From the NCBI GenBank assembly GCA_024516035.1, contig CM044959.1:18682525-18746524 (forward strand): a DNA stretch of 64,000 bases, read 5' to 3'. This DNA is from Bactericera cockerelli. Taxonomy: Eukaryota; Arthropoda; Insecta; Hemiptera; Triozidae. Within the stretch, counting starts at the first letter, position 1. Every line of letters starts with the position of its first letter. Position numbers and translations under genes: made by a program. The notes under the pieces are model-generated. The model did no database searches. It saw nothing but the letters and a program-made list of their open reading frames with translations, and was not told where the DNA came from. This document shows positions 44,716 to 56,599 of this stretch, piece after piece.

Positions 44716-44836
44716 GTAAATGATAATACAGACTGTCCCTCATGTTGCGATATAGTGCGCTGTGATTGGTTGAAACTCCCGACTTGAGGGAGGGTCGGGT
44801 TCATCTTAAATTTAATCCTGTTTTATAATTTGGCCC
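44716..44836. mobile_element. Partial MITE related to 25405-25563
   Basis: Shares GTGCGCTGTGATTGGTTGAA and the end TTAAATTTAATCCTGTTTTA then TAATTTGGCCC with the element at 25405. The opposite end is shortened next to the SINE3. Confidence 0.55.
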
Positions 44837-45821
44837 ATAGACCTTACATTTTTCCACAAGAAAAAAAGAATTAAAAGCTTTGGTAGCGGAAGTGATCAAG
44901 GTGCTAGACTTGTGGTAGAAACAAAATAATGCGTGGATAAATTATTGGTATAGTTTATTTAAATGTAAATAAAACAATAATTAAATTAGACATCGTAGAC
45001 TTCTACAAACTCAGCTGAGGGTGGATTCCTGTTGATACCTAAAATGCTTTATGTATCAACATTGTTTAGTGGTTATATAAATTCTCTCACTAAAGTGACT
45101 AGAGGACTCAATCACTAATAAAAAAGGGATCGACGATTAGTGTAATAAATTACCTGTTCAAACTCAGCATCTCAAAGGCATCTATAAATTCAATCAATCT
45201 CAACTGTAGGACAGAAACACCAGTGCATAAAAGATACTTGTATGGTATATGTAATTGTATATACGCCACACATAAATATATCTATGTCCCCCAGAACTTT
45301 AACTCATCCACGGGCTTGTACAAGCTCTTGTATAGGTGTGACGAATAACTTACTATAGCACTGGAATTTACCTTTACCATAGCACATTAAATTAAATTTT
45401 ATTATTATAATTTAACTTAATATAAGCATAGCATATACCAAGTCCTAAAAAGAGATATAGCATACCCTAGTCCTGAAAAATACACGTATACATTACACTG
45501 AAATTTATATATCAAAGTCTAGAGAAGACGCTGAAGGAATTTTATTATAATTCGAGATGCGAGAGATAAGACAGATCGGTAATAACCAGAAGCTAACCGA
45601 AACATTTCAGAACTAATCGTCAGTTGCTTATCGGCCGCAGCATCGGGTACAAGTATTGCCCCGGAGTGGTCTACTGGTATCTGACCCGGCCCAGCCTGGC
45701 TTGTCCGTCATGGTGCTTCAGAAAACTCAGCCGGAGGTACAGTTGATGCCTCTCATTTAATGGCTTGTAGTATGACTAGCTCTATCACGACACTCTGTCG
45801 CCGCAAAGGATTTTCCCGTCG
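44837..45821. other. Intergenic, no gene seen
   Basis: AT-rich to about 45600, then moderately GC-richer. No domain in any frame. Confidence 0.45.
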
Positions 45822-45992
45822 TGGGGAAAATGGGTATAGCGGGGAAAATGGGTAAAGCGGGGAAAATGGGTAACGTGGAGAAAATGGGCATAGCGGGGGA
45901 AATGGATAATGCGGAGAAAATGTGTATAGCGGGGAAAAATGGGTAACGTGCGGAAAATGGGTATAACGGGGGAAAATGGGCAACGTGGAGAT
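45822..45992. repeat. Minisatellite, ~18-bp units
   Basis: About nine units of GGGGAAAATGGGTATAGC with variants (TAACGT, CATAGC, TAAAGC). The Pro/Phe-rich minus frames over it are translations of the repeat. Confidence 0.93.
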
Positions 45993-46575
45993 ATGTACTC
46001 TTTAGATTTTAGAAAAATCCTGCACATCTAGACACCTAGAGAAACCTCAGGGGAAAAATTCCAGCATCCTGAGTATTGACTCTTGTCAGAAGTTCATTGT
46101 GGAGATCTGCAGCGGTAAGTGGGTGAGTTCAAGTGAATATTAACCTTTTTTTTTACTTTAATGTCAGGCTTCTCAAATTGCTTGAGCTCTTCCACCAAAC
46201 CATTTAACTAAAGTGAGTGGAGTACAATATTGATGGGACCAAATCATGTGAGGTGCTAGGCTGGGGACAGGATTCAATCTCAGCCGACCAACATGCAACA
46301 TCTAATTCTGAATATTTAAAGCAGACGATAGAGTGGAATGTTGTATCAGAAACGTGCTAATATATGTATTAATGAAACTTCTATTTAGGCAGTTTAAATA
46401 ATTCCTTCTTTCTTTTATATTAATCTGATTTGGTAATATTATAATTATACTATAGTGGGTACAGTTCCAAGCATCTTTTCTTCATATCTTTATTCATTTT
46501 TAGAGCTTATTCAAAGCTTTTGGCCGGTCATTTTTATTTTAGTCACAGAATTATTATTTCATTCATATCAATTAA
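45993..46575. other. Intergenic, no gene seen
   Basis: AT-rich, no recognised element. Confidence 0.45.
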
Positions 46576-46757
46576 TGCACTGTTAGTCAAGAGGTTAACG
46601 CGCTAGTCTGGTAATCCAGATAGCGTAGGGATCCGTTTGTTCGAAGCCCACCCAGTGCATGAATTTTTCTTCATTAATTTGAGTTTGTGGCCTCAAAATG
46701 ATTTGAGCATTAACCTCGCCTGGTGGTTACCTTCCACTAAATAGTGTTATTATTATA
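46576..46757 (+). repeat. SINE1 copy, interrupted at its tail by a MITE
   Basis: The head starts TGCACTGTTAGTCAAGAGGT and closes CCCAGTGCA, a perfect 7-bp acceptor-like stem. The body lacks part of the middle. The ATTATT tail ends exactly where the MITE at 46758 begins. Confidence 0.87.
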
Positions 46758-47140
46758 ATTGAATGGGTGAGTAGAAGAACCAGGAATGTCAAAAATCGAC
46801 TTTTCAGGAAAGCAGAAATAAGATTTGTCTTATTTTTGCTTTCCTGATGCTAATGAGTATAATAAAATTAAATTTTACATTCCTTGTTATTCGACAAGAT
46901 TCTCACAACTAGGTACTAATACCGCTAGCAAAAGTGGTCAGTGATTTTGTTACATTCCTTGATTTAAATCAGATTTTTTTTCCGCTTCCCCCACTTTAAA
47001 ATCGAAAAAAATTATACTTTTAAGGGGTATTTCTCCTTCGTATTCACAGAGATGATAGAAAAGAGTGCATTCTTTCTTATTCTACGAAGAAAAAAAAATA
47101 GATTTTTGACATTCCTGGTTCTTCTACTCACCCATTCAAT
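46758..47140. mobile_element. MITE, 383 bp, perfect 40-bp TIRs, TA target
   Basis: 46758-46797 begins ATTGAATGGGTGAGTAGAAG and is repeated exactly inverted at 47101-47140. TA flanks both ends. The interior has a second strong hairpin at about 46802-46848 (TCAGGAAAGCAGAAATAAG and its inverse). No coding content; the short frames inside are spurious. It inserted into the tail of a SINE1. Confidence 0.93.
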
Positions 47141-48572
47141 TAATGTCTGTTTGATTTCGACACTTTTGGGTTCTTTTCGAATGAAATCCTTCAAGACTAT
47201 TAAGCGAACTACAAAGTTAAACATTTTGTGTATCGTATTGCCAAGTTATTACCGCGATTACAGGGCATGCAGCCTAATTACCCCGCTAACATTATGTACT
47301 CACAAGATGCACTATAGTATGGTAATTACACAGAAGAAATCTGTAGCACTCATCCTTATTATGTAAAAAACACAGTAGAATATAATATATACTTATTTAG
47401 TGAGTACATAGATACATACATAACAATCATCTTGGCTTATCTAAGATCCCTATCTTTATCTCTTAATTGATCGTCTAGTTAGAAAAAATAAAAAATAGAT
47501 CTTATATCTTCTGCTTTGAAGAGAGTAATAATCTAATATAAATAATTTATTCATGGCAAGAGAGGTGCATAGAAGTGCATTTCTCCACAAACATTTTTCC
47601 TCGCTTTATATTAACAATATTATATTCTGTTTTATATTAAACAGTTGTTTCTTCAGAGTTCAGACCAAACTTAAAAGGACATAACTCAGTTAGTAAAGAA
47701 AATACTATATATGTTTCATTAATCGAAAAATATTAAATTTCATGAAAAATGAATGGCTAGAGAAAGCTGGATTTGCCAAACCAAAAGAGAGACTATCATA
47801 CGTCATATAATATATAGGACATTAAAAGTACATAGTTGAAGAAATAAAATACAGATGCATGAGCATGGTATTTTTTTCAAAGAAAATAAATTGAAATCCT
47901 ACAAAAAATAAAGGTACCTTGTTAACTTGGTTTAAATACAAGAAATTTAAATATTCTTTTTGTGTTTCATCATAATGTATAACAAATTTCATACCAATTC
48001 AATGATAAGAAATTCCTCATTAGGATTAAACTGAATAAGAATTTAATAAGGAAATTTCAAACGTTTATACAATCTATCATGTAACAAACTAAGCTATAGC
48101 TGATTATAACTAAACTTTAATTTTTACACTGTAAAGCTTTCATAGCTATAAATGGTTAATATGCTATGCATCCAACTTAATAACGACACAAAGATTTGCA
48201 CATACATATTTTGCTTTTTCACAAGTGCTTTCACTGAGCACAACTTATGTGAATAAAAATAGATACCTATTTAGCAAAAACAATCAGTTTGAATGCAGGC
48301 ATAAAGTAATTAATTTACATTAGGTGTTTTTTTAAACTTGTTTCATTTTACAGAGAAAATGAGCACTAAACTTCAAAATGGGAAGAATACATGGTATAAT
48401 CTCTCTCCTTTCTTTCTTTTTGTAATCTTAATCTTTTAATGTATTGACCAGGTTAATCGAATTGATGAGAGTAGTGTTGAGAAATAGATTAACAACATTA
48501 TTATGTTTCACAGAAGATAAAACATCCATTTACTTTTCAGCGCTATAATATGATGATAAAAAAAAAAAAAAA
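47141..48572. other. Intergenic, no gene seen
   Basis: AT-rich, no domain, no tandem repeat recognised. Confidence 0.5.
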
Positions 48573-48612
48573 TACTTCCGATTTCTAGTATTAGAAATTT
48601 ATCGGAAGTAGA
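48573..48612. repeat. Palindromic CTTCCGATTTCTAAT repeat, copy 3
   Basis: TACTTCCGATTTCTAGTATT followed by AGAAATTTATCGGAAGTA forms a long near-perfect hairpin, the cleanest of the four copies. Confidence 0.75.
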
Positions 48613-48723
48613 ATTGCAAAAGTTTACTGCTGTTTTTAACTTTTGGTGTGATGATCCTAATATAGCACCAACACCAATTGATGTAATAAAGTAAACCAGA
48701 GGGACAGTTTTATGTAATAATAA

Positions 48724-48836
48724 TTATAATATCGCCTTGTTTATACTGCCCGATTAGGACTTTTAAGTCCCATTATGCCAGCAGTAAGCCCAAGACGTAT
48801 TATTATGTGGTAAAAATCCCAAATGGGAGGATAATA
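48724..48836 (-). repeat. SINE3 3' part
   Basis: Minus strand: TTATCCTCCCATTTGGGATT, GGCTTACTGCTGGCATAATG, CAGTATAAACAAGGCGATAT. The tRNA-like head is missing. Confidence 0.8.
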
Positions 48837-49157
48837 ATCAGTTCAAATATTCAGATGATGAAAAAAGTAAACTAGAAACTCACCATGAAAGGATGCTGGA
48901 AATATTCAGGGGCAGCACATGAAACAAAAGAATCAGAAGACGAAAAATTAATATATTATTTTTTAACATCTATGTATACTATTTTAAAGCATCTATTTTA
49001 ACAAAAGTATGTATAGAACTATACATACTCAAATAATCAATTTAAAATGGCATCATCAGTAACTTACGAAACTGTTAAAAAAAAATGAAAATTAGAGGTA
49101 AAATTTAATAAAAAGTGTACAAACAATTATATTTTAAAGTTAGTAATAGTTAAAAGT

Positions 49158-49303
49158 TAGTTATCATATTTGTGTTAATCTCTATCGCGATATCACAACT
49201 ACTCAAACTCGCTTTACTAAATCTACGCTGAAGCCAGGACTTGAACCACCGACCTCTAGGTTACAAGTACGCCGCCTTATCGATCAAGCTACTGAGGTCG
49301 GTA
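49158..49303 (-). repeat. SINE2 copy
   Basis: Minus strand: ACCTCAGTAGCTTGATCGAT, GTACTTGTAACCTAGAGGTC, GGTTCAAGTCCTGGCTTCAG, GTTTGAGTAGTTGTGATATC. Well preserved. Confidence 0.88.
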
Positions 49304-49674
49304 ATAATTAAAAGTTCTTCTCTAGATGTGTACATGAATTTTCTATAGATAGCTGTATATTTGTATAACTAACTTGTTATTAAGATGAAGCAAGATGTTA
49401 TATTCTTATTAAACGCAAGCCATAAAAAAATTTAAAAAAAAGAGAGAAAAGAAAATGAGAAAATTTTCATTCGAGAATATTATTATTGTTTTGCATTTTC
49501 TTCGGTGGAGTTTATTTTATTTCATTTTGGCTGAAGTTGGAGTACATATAATTAAAAAGTTGGATAAATAATTGGGAGAAGGGGGGTTTATGGTTTAGGT
49601 GGAGGCAAGTACACAAAGTTAGCAGATACAGGGTGATATTGAAAACGCCTGTACATAAGGGAACACGTTATTCC

Positions 49675-49945
49675 ATAAATGAGTCCCATTATTCCAGCAG
49701 TATCTATCCCATTATTCGCAAGACCTATTTTTCTATGGTCGGAAACCAAATGGGAGGATATCTTGTCATGTCCCGGCTGCGGGTTTGAAACCGCGACCTC
49801 TGGATTACCAGACAGACGAGACTCTTTAACTGCTGAACGTTTCTGATATTTTTGAATATGTTACCACATAATAATAAGAGAGGTTTAGTGGTAGAAAATC
49901 CTTACTAACCTCGCCAGGTGGTTCAATATGTTCCACTAATTCAAC
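49675..49945. repeat. SINE3 fragment (-) followed by SINE1 3' fragment (+)
   Basis: 49675-49800 reads on the minus strand CCAGAGGTCGCGGTTTCAAA, GCCGGGACATGACAAGATAT and CCTCCCATTTGG. 49848-49945 carries SINE1 body words on the plus strand (ACCACATAATAATAAGAG, GGTAGAAAATCC, AACCTCGCCAGGTGG). Both are incomplete. Confidence 0.65.
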
Positions 49946-50935
49946 AATTAAAGTAATTTTCCAGAGCTCATTTTGAAAGAGACACACAGTATGCCAAATT
50001 TCTCTGCAAGCAATGAACTAATGAAGAAACAAACGAAAATACAAATTTTGAGTACAAGAACTAAATATAATACAAAAAACAAAAACATACATACAAATTA
50101 CAATATTACATACATGAATAAAACTGACTTTTCCCCTTTTAACTATATAACTGTGTTTTTATTTTAAATTTAGAATTTGTAAATATTTTAGGTAGGTAGA
50201 TTTCGAGGAATAAAGAAAGCTCCGTTTTTTTTTATCATCTCCCTAATTTTCTGTTCTTCTCTCGAATTATCTCCCTCCCAGCTCCTCTAATGAAGGAAAA
50301 ATACACTCCATTCCTGTGGAGTCAAACAGAGCATTATTAAAAAGCATGTTCACGGTGTGCACAAAAGAAGAGAACACGAGGATTGGAAAGCACTGACAGC
50401 CATTGTTGATGATGTAATGCGCTCTCTCGTGTTCTTGTTGATAATAATACATTTTGCCAACTGTTTACCTACCAAAAGTTTTAACCTGTGAGAGTCAATG
50501 GAAATTGGAATTGAGATTTACTTTACTTTCATCATCAAAATTAAAATGTTATGTATCTGTATTGACACTAATAGTACTTTTCAGGCAAAGAAAAAAAAGG
50601 GAAAAAATGAAATCGGAGCAAAAAAATATTATTATTTTTACAAAAAGAAATACAATACTTCCGATTTCTAATAATAAAAAATCATCGAAAGTAATAAGAG
50701 CCTGATACTACCAAAATAGCAAAGGTGATCTCGTTTTTAGGCAGAATTGCAATAATGGTCCTTTTTAAAGCAGAAGAATTATAAAATTAAGTTTACTTTC
50801 TTCCATTTTACTTCATGAAGAAATATTTACAATTTACATATTAAAAAAATAAATCTGTTTCTTTGTCTTATTTTATTCACATTTTTAGTGTTTGGCGCAG
50901 AATTATAGGACTTTTCCATATCTTTAATATCCCAA
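49946..50935. other. Intergenic with palindromic repeat copy 4
   Basis: No gene seen. 50650-50695 has ATACTTCCGATTTCTAATAA and a diverged inverse, copy 4 of the hairpin repeat. The surrounding 100 bp also matches inverted 16530-16640 (GCTCCGATTT and GTTTTTGTAAA words). Confidence 0.5.
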
Positions 50936-51017
50936 TATCTGGGTTCGATACTCAGCGGAGATCGAACCGTGCGTGTTATGCCTAGTGCGCTAACTCACTC
51001 GACCACGGTGACTAGGT
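50936..51017 (-). repeat. SINE5 tRNA-like head, copy 1
   Basis: Minus strand: TAGTCACCGTGGTCGAGTGA, GTTAGCGCACTAGGCATAAC and a decayed B box. The same head occurs on the plus strand at 51423. Confidence 0.6.
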
Positions 51018-51194
51018 AAAACTCAAGTTCGGATGCAATCGTCAAGTATTATAGTTTTGAAAAGATCATTGTAATTACTTTGACATTTTCATGTCTTTGC
51101 TCTGGCACATAACCAAAATTATTGACGAAATTATGTAACGATATTATGTAACGAAATATCGAATTGTAAAGGGAGAGAAGTCTTCTAATTCGGA

Positions 51195-51239
51195 TATCGA
51201 TATTATGGTTTCGATATTATCGATATACCAATATCGATA
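51195..51239. promoter_or_regulatory. Three TATCGATA octamers
   Basis: Exact TATCGATA at 51195-51202, 51218-51225 and 51232-51239, with further TCGATATT words between and after. In Drosophila this octamer is the DREF/BEAF site, found at promoters and insulators. Whether it works here is unknown; a decayed simple repeat is the alternative. Confidence 0.5.
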
Positions 51240-51422
51240 TTCGTTTCGATATTGCACCTAAGAGAAGAGGGAAAGTGTGTGTCATGCGCACAATACGAAA
51301 TTTGGTCAGTGGGTTGGACCTTGAATAGTAAAGATGAAAATGTCGAAATGGTTGCAGACTCGTATGCAAGCGTTTTTTTTAAACAAAAATTTAGATCGCT
51401 TTCAACTGCAGGGTCATATCAA

Positions 51423-51505
51423 TAGTCACCGTGGCAGAGTGGTTAGCGCGCTAGGCATATGTACCCATGGTGACCTGGGTTCGATTCCCAGCGGCAGGAA
51501 TTTTT
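51423..51505 (+). repeat. SINE5 tRNA-like head, copy 2
   Basis: ATAGTCACCGTGGCAGAGTG, GTTAGCGCGCTAGGCATATG and a perfect B box GGTTCGATTCCC. The acceptor ends do not pair (GTCACCG with CGGCAGG), so it is not counted as a tRNA gene. Confidence 0.65.
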
Positions 51506-51633
51506 ATAGCACTGCTTACCAAAATTACTTCAAGTGTTGTCCATTTTTTATAAAAATTTTCACATGAACAAACAGGTAACCTCAGTTTCGTATGGAAAAA
51601 GATTTGAAAGTTCGAACTTTCACACAGGAGAGA

Positions 51634-51747
51634 GCGGTGGTGAGGGAAGGGAAGGAGGAGTGGTGAGGAGGAGGGGCAGGTGGAAGGTGGAGGTAGGAGG
51701 GAGGAGGCGAGAGGGGGGGGAGGAGTGAGGATAGGGGGAGGAGGAAG
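51634..51747 (+). repeat. G-rich polypurine tract
   Basis: About 110 bp of almost pure purine with many GGAGG, GGTGG and GGGGGGGG runs. It is a candidate for G-quadruplex or triplex structure. The Pro/Ser-rich minus frame is a translation of it. Confidence 0.85.
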
Positions 51748-54716
51748 ACTTCTAATTAGCAAAACAAGTCGGAAGCACTATATCCTATTGCTCTCATAAC
51801 AAGGAGGAACTCCAGGAAAGCGCGTACATATACAATACATATACCCCGGGGGCCCATATTAAGTACCTCTACCTGTATCACCACCGTAATCTAACCCATG
51901 TTGAGAAAGCTACATAATGAGCTCTCTCCCTTGAAAAGAAAGCTAAGAACTATAGCTTTTCTTACGCACAAAAACACATTTTTGGGGTACTAAATACAGC
52001 TCTTTTTGTCTAAACAAGGAAAGTACTAGTGCATTATTAATGGACATAATAATTAGATGATTAAGTTGGTTTATGGATGGTTCAAATTATAATAGACCTT
52101 AGTACAGTGCAACAAGGTGAGATTGAAGCTTGAACTTTGCTTCAAAGTCAAATACATGTGCGATTTATTAGTTGAACGTGAGATAAAGGGATTCCCTTGT
52201 AGAGGTTCTATGAGCACCGTTTTTATTCATGAAGGATTTTTATTTTTGCGTATGCCAAAAAGAACAGGATTTTAACCCACAACAAATATCGTGAATAGAA
52301 TGGCCGGGCGTTAACGATTAGCAGCCGAAAAAGTTCAATAAACTAAGGAAACCTCTTCTGTTTTCAATTTCAAGACAGGTCCTACTGGATTTGCTAGTCT
52401 TAAATCATCCTCTCCATTACGAAAATCTGCGCGGCGAACAAAAGCCTTCTGGCGCCCACAGACTCTTCCTAAAAAGCGATAAATCAACTAAATGAGAGTC
52501 AGAATCGTCTAATGGACCACCAAAGGTAGACTTCACAGGCGCTTCAAATTAGCAAATAATCTAAAACCAAACACAGATCGAAAATAATATCATTGTAACC
52601 AATTATCATACTAACAGCATCAGTATTAGCATCACAACACATCATCAATAGTCCAATCAACAGTATCATAATTATTAATTTCCATTTAGAAATAACAAGA
52701 CTGAACAATAACAAGAAAGAGCAATATGGTTAGTATAAAACTCAAATGTAAGAAAGACATAGAGAAAAACCAAGAGGAGAGAGAGAGAGGAGAAATAAAA
52801 TAAACAAAATCCAACATGAAAAATTATTGACAAATAACAATTTGCGAATCTATTTAACGTCGCTTGATTAATTTATTAAATACAAAAAGAACACTTTATT
52901 GGAGGAGTATGGAGACGGGGAATAAAAAGCAAAAACATTATTTCGCGACTCATTAAAACTATGAGGAACGAATTTGAAAAGTGCTAAGACTTGCGGCTCA
53001 TTTGAATAAAATAAATATATTTGAGTGTTTTTTATCGTCCTCTCATTATTGTAGAAAATAAAGAGAGAAAAATATTAGTTCTTCCAACCCTTGATGAAAA
53101 TAAAACAACTGTATACTGTACATAACATATTCATCACGTAAATGCAATAGTATATAATAAAAAAAAAAAATACATTTAATAATCAAAATTTTAAATAAAT
53201 TTCAATGTTACTTTTAGAGTACCAACAACACTCCCTGATTTTACGTGGCCACTGAATCTACGTATTTTCCAAGTACATTAATTTATTCAGTGTGCGAATG
53301 ACGTTACTTTATACTAGGGTTAGGAAAAATACATAAAGGCCATGCCTCGGGTTTATAATGGGTTAGGGAAACACATACAAGAAGAGTATAGGTTACAAGA
53401 AGAACAGTATCAGTTATACCTGACATTTTCGTTGGTTATGGATATCTTGGAGTGCGTACTTTGAATTATATATTAAATATTCTTTAAAATATAGTTAAGA
53501 ATGAAGAATTTATTATTAGACTTTTCCAAAGAGTTTGACTAAAAATATATGTACCTATTCAGCAGAAAACAATTCTATGCCTCAGGCTACCTCAATCTAC
53601 TTATATCAACAACTCTTGGTTTTAAGCGATCAAATTTATAGGTACTATATTTTAACAAAAAAGTGATTTTGAAACCCTAACCGTTGTCGCAGTTCGATAT
53701 CCGGAGAAGGTTTGATTTCAGAAATTTAACTCAAAGCTATACTGACCTTAGGGATCCTGTGTATATTATACAAAACCACTTTATAACGAAAAGTCATTGA
53801 AATCGAACCATGTCTATTATCACCATTCGACTATATTTTTTTATACTGGTCTTATTAATCACATGAGCAAATTTGTAGTATATCATTGTAAATAAAATTT
53901 TACATATTTTCTCTCTTCTGTTTCTATTACTATAACAAGTATATCATCGAATACTTCAAATTAATCACAGAATAATAATAAATTTTTTAATATTCTTCTA
54001 CACATATTTTAATTCAGATACGTTTTATATTACAAGATCACTGCTGAAATACTCAGCTGACCTGAACAAACCTATCAATATTTCACCATTAGAAAATAAT
54101 AACCTCTCTATAAATTCGTCAAAGATTTTTATTCACACGATAGAATTTTATCTATATTTACAATCCTTAATACTGATTGAGTCAAGTAACAAGATTTCTT
54201 TTCAAGACTTACACAAAAAACCTGCCTACTATGATACTAACAATTTCAGACCAGAAGGAGGACAGAATAATGATCATCTATCCAAAACAATGTACTTTGT
54301 AAACAACTCGACGATCACAAGGAACCACTTTTACGACTGTAAACAACAGCTAGGTGCACAAACTTCAAAAAAGAGTGAACAAGATAAAGAAATCCCACCA
54401 ATTTGTCTTTGACCAACTTAACTATCAAGCAATCGGGAACCACCTTTTCACAAGAAATCAATCGTGACGAAAAAAAACAGTGACAAGAAAAGAGCCAAAT
54501 TTGCCTTTAACCAGCTAAACTAATAAAACAACCAAGAAGTGCCACTAAAAACCTCAAAAAAAACAACAAAAAAAAGAAAAAAAACGAACATATGCTTTAA
54601 CAAATAACTAAAGAAACAAAGAGTGATAAAAAGCATAAAAGGTCCCAACCACCAATTTGCTTTACCAATAGACAAGAACAACCAATGGTGCCTATAAATT
54701 AAAATAAGAAGGATGA
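51748..54716. other. Long AT-rich intergenic stretch, no gene seen
   Basis: No open frame of note on either strand, no SINE head recognised, many A runs. This is the emptiest part of the window. Confidence 0.55.
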
Positions 54717-55012
54717 TCTAGCCACCGTGGCTATTGGTTACGACGTACACTTGCCAGCTCTGTCCAGACGTGCAACCGGAGTTCTGAACCTGGTACTGGC
54801 GGGGTGTGCGAGGAACCGGACGAAAATCTGTCCAGGCTGCCAGAACACGAGTGCGCTACGGCAACCTGACCAGGCGGAGGTCTAGAGAGGGACTGGACGA
54901 TTCACCAGCGATGCAGGGTCAAGGCAGAAGATACCAGCAGCCATGACCGGCAAACTCGTGCCGGCCTCATAGAGAGGCGATGGACGTGAGGCTGCACGGT
55001 CTTAATGTCATA
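54717..55012 (+). repeat. GC-rich block with tRNA-like start, candidate SINE
   Basis: It begins CTAGCCACCGTGGCTATTGG, resembling the SINE5 head, and stays GC-rich for almost 300 bp (AGGAACCGGACGAAAATCTG, GACCAGGCGGAGGTCTAGAG) before abruptly returning to AT-rich DNA. No second copy of the body is present in the window. Confidence 0.45.
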
Positions 55013-55235
55013 TATGAGTGTTTCATAAAACAACTGCAAACAGTAAAAATAATAATGTAAAAAATTTAAACTCCACATTCGATCTTACCCTTGTTTTGCT
55101 ATGGTTTTACTGCAAATTTAAAATATTTATACATCCTTGTAAACAATAATCTCATAGGTCCTTTACTTCTAATTAAATCAAGACAATACATGAGATACTG
55201 TTGTAAAACAACTAGAAGAGAATCATTATTGTATG

Positions 55236-55626
55236 AAAACACACACATATCCAAATCAGATAGGTGTTTTTGATGAAACACATTACTGAGAAACACACAA
55301 ATCTCCCAATCAGATAGGTATTTTTGATGAAACACATAACTGTGAAAAACACACATGCGTGTATGAAAACACACATATTTCCCAATCAGATAGGTGTTTT
55401 TCATGAAACACATTACTGAGAAACACACATATTTCCCAATCAGATAGGTGTTTTTGATGAAACACATTACTGAGAAAAACACATGCATGTATGAAAACAC
55501 ACATATTTCCCAATCAGATAGGTGTTTTTAATGAAACACATTACTGAGAAAATCATATGCGCGTATGAAAACACACATATTTCCCAATCAGATAGGTTTT
55601 TTTTATGAAACACATTACTGAGAAAA
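55236..55626. repeat. Tandem array of AATCAGATAGGTGTTTTTGA units
   Basis: CCCAATCAGATAGGTGTTTT, then ATGAAACACATTACTGAGAA and CACACATATTT, recur seven times. Spacing alternates between about 58 bp and about 78 bp depending on an extra TGCGTGTATGAAAACACAC segment. Frames across it (HLSDWEI repeats) are translations of the array. Confidence 0.92.
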
Positions 55627-55775
55627 TCACATTATTTGAATTACCGCTAGCGCCTTCATAATTAATCGTGATTATATCTTACTTGCTAGTTACTTTTCTA
55701 ACTTTGTCTAACTCATCTTCGTTATCTCTTTAAAGTTTTGATGTCTTCTCTCGCCTTCCATTAAATTCAAGATAA

Positions 55776-55826
55776 TGTGTTTTCTCAGTCATGAATGTCA
55801 TCGAAAACACCCATCTGATTGGGAAA
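55776..55826. repeat. Inverted single unit of the preceding array
   Basis: TTTTCTCAGTCATGAATGTC and ACACCCATCTGATTGGGAAA are the reverse complement of one array unit with about four changes. It lies 150 bp beyond the array. Confidence 0.82.
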
Positions 55827-56599
55827 AAAACACCAAATACCTATTTTCTTTTATGTGTTTTCATACAGTAATTTCTTTTAAGTGTTTTAATACCAATTCT
55901 CTAGTTGCAATAATGTTTGCTATGATAGGTGGCGTCTTCATGAATGATAGTAGCCATAGCCACAAGCAATCATGATATCTCTGAGAGTTTCCAACACTCA
56001 TCTTTATCATACAAGGAAAGGTCCCCAGAACAGGACCATGTAAATTATGTGCAATATTCTGAAATAAAACCCCGCTATGAGTGTACGAGAATGGTTACAT
56101 TTAAAAAAAAATGTGAGTATTTCAATTGACGGTGCCTTTGTAGGTTCCAGCACATTCATAAAATAATACCTGTGTATACGATAGGTACTTGGTTTATATT
56201 GAACAACCATTCTACTCGTAAGAGCAACAAGAGACCGGTAAATTCCAACAATTAATGTCATATTTATCAATATGCTAAATGTACCTTTGTAGATACTAGG
56301 TAATCGTATGGTGTCAACAGTACCCTTGTAACTCTTTGAAATGTAAATTAATAATGTTGTTGCCATAAAAATGTATTATTAATCGTGTACGGAACAGTAT
56401 ATAAGCTCCGTGTCATGGAAAATTTACAACTCAAACACACATGCCGCCTCCTACGCAGGGCAATTAATTAGCCCAGAAAAAAAAATCCAATGAAAATATT
56501 ATGATATGTTCTGGGCGACATTAGTGAAGAATAAATCAATAAATAATTTACCAAGAAATAAGCAAAGAAATAAATATAAACTAGCGCCAAGAGATCATA
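55827..56599. other. Intergenic, no gene seen
   Basis: AT-rich. The 119-codon minus frame at 56007-56366 has no recognised domain. Confidence 0.45.

Noticed and set aside
45753..46027. Pro/Phe-rich collagen-like frame
   Set aside because: Translation of an 18-bp minisatellite.
49965..49985. Similarity to the bantam microRNA seed (CATTTTGAAAG)
   Set aside because: No hairpin with a matching star arm can be drawn around it; a chance match.
51423..51505. Possible tRNA gene
   Set aside because: A and B boxes are good but the acceptor arms do not pair and a second decayed copy lies nearby, so it is a SINE head.
51451..51762. Pro/Ser-rich frame of 103 codons
   Set aside because: Complement of the polypurine tract; no domain.
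55099..55513. Repeat protein with HLSDWEI units resembling a small-domain repeat protein
   Set aside because: It is one frame of a noncoding tandem array with alternating spacing; no start context or domain.
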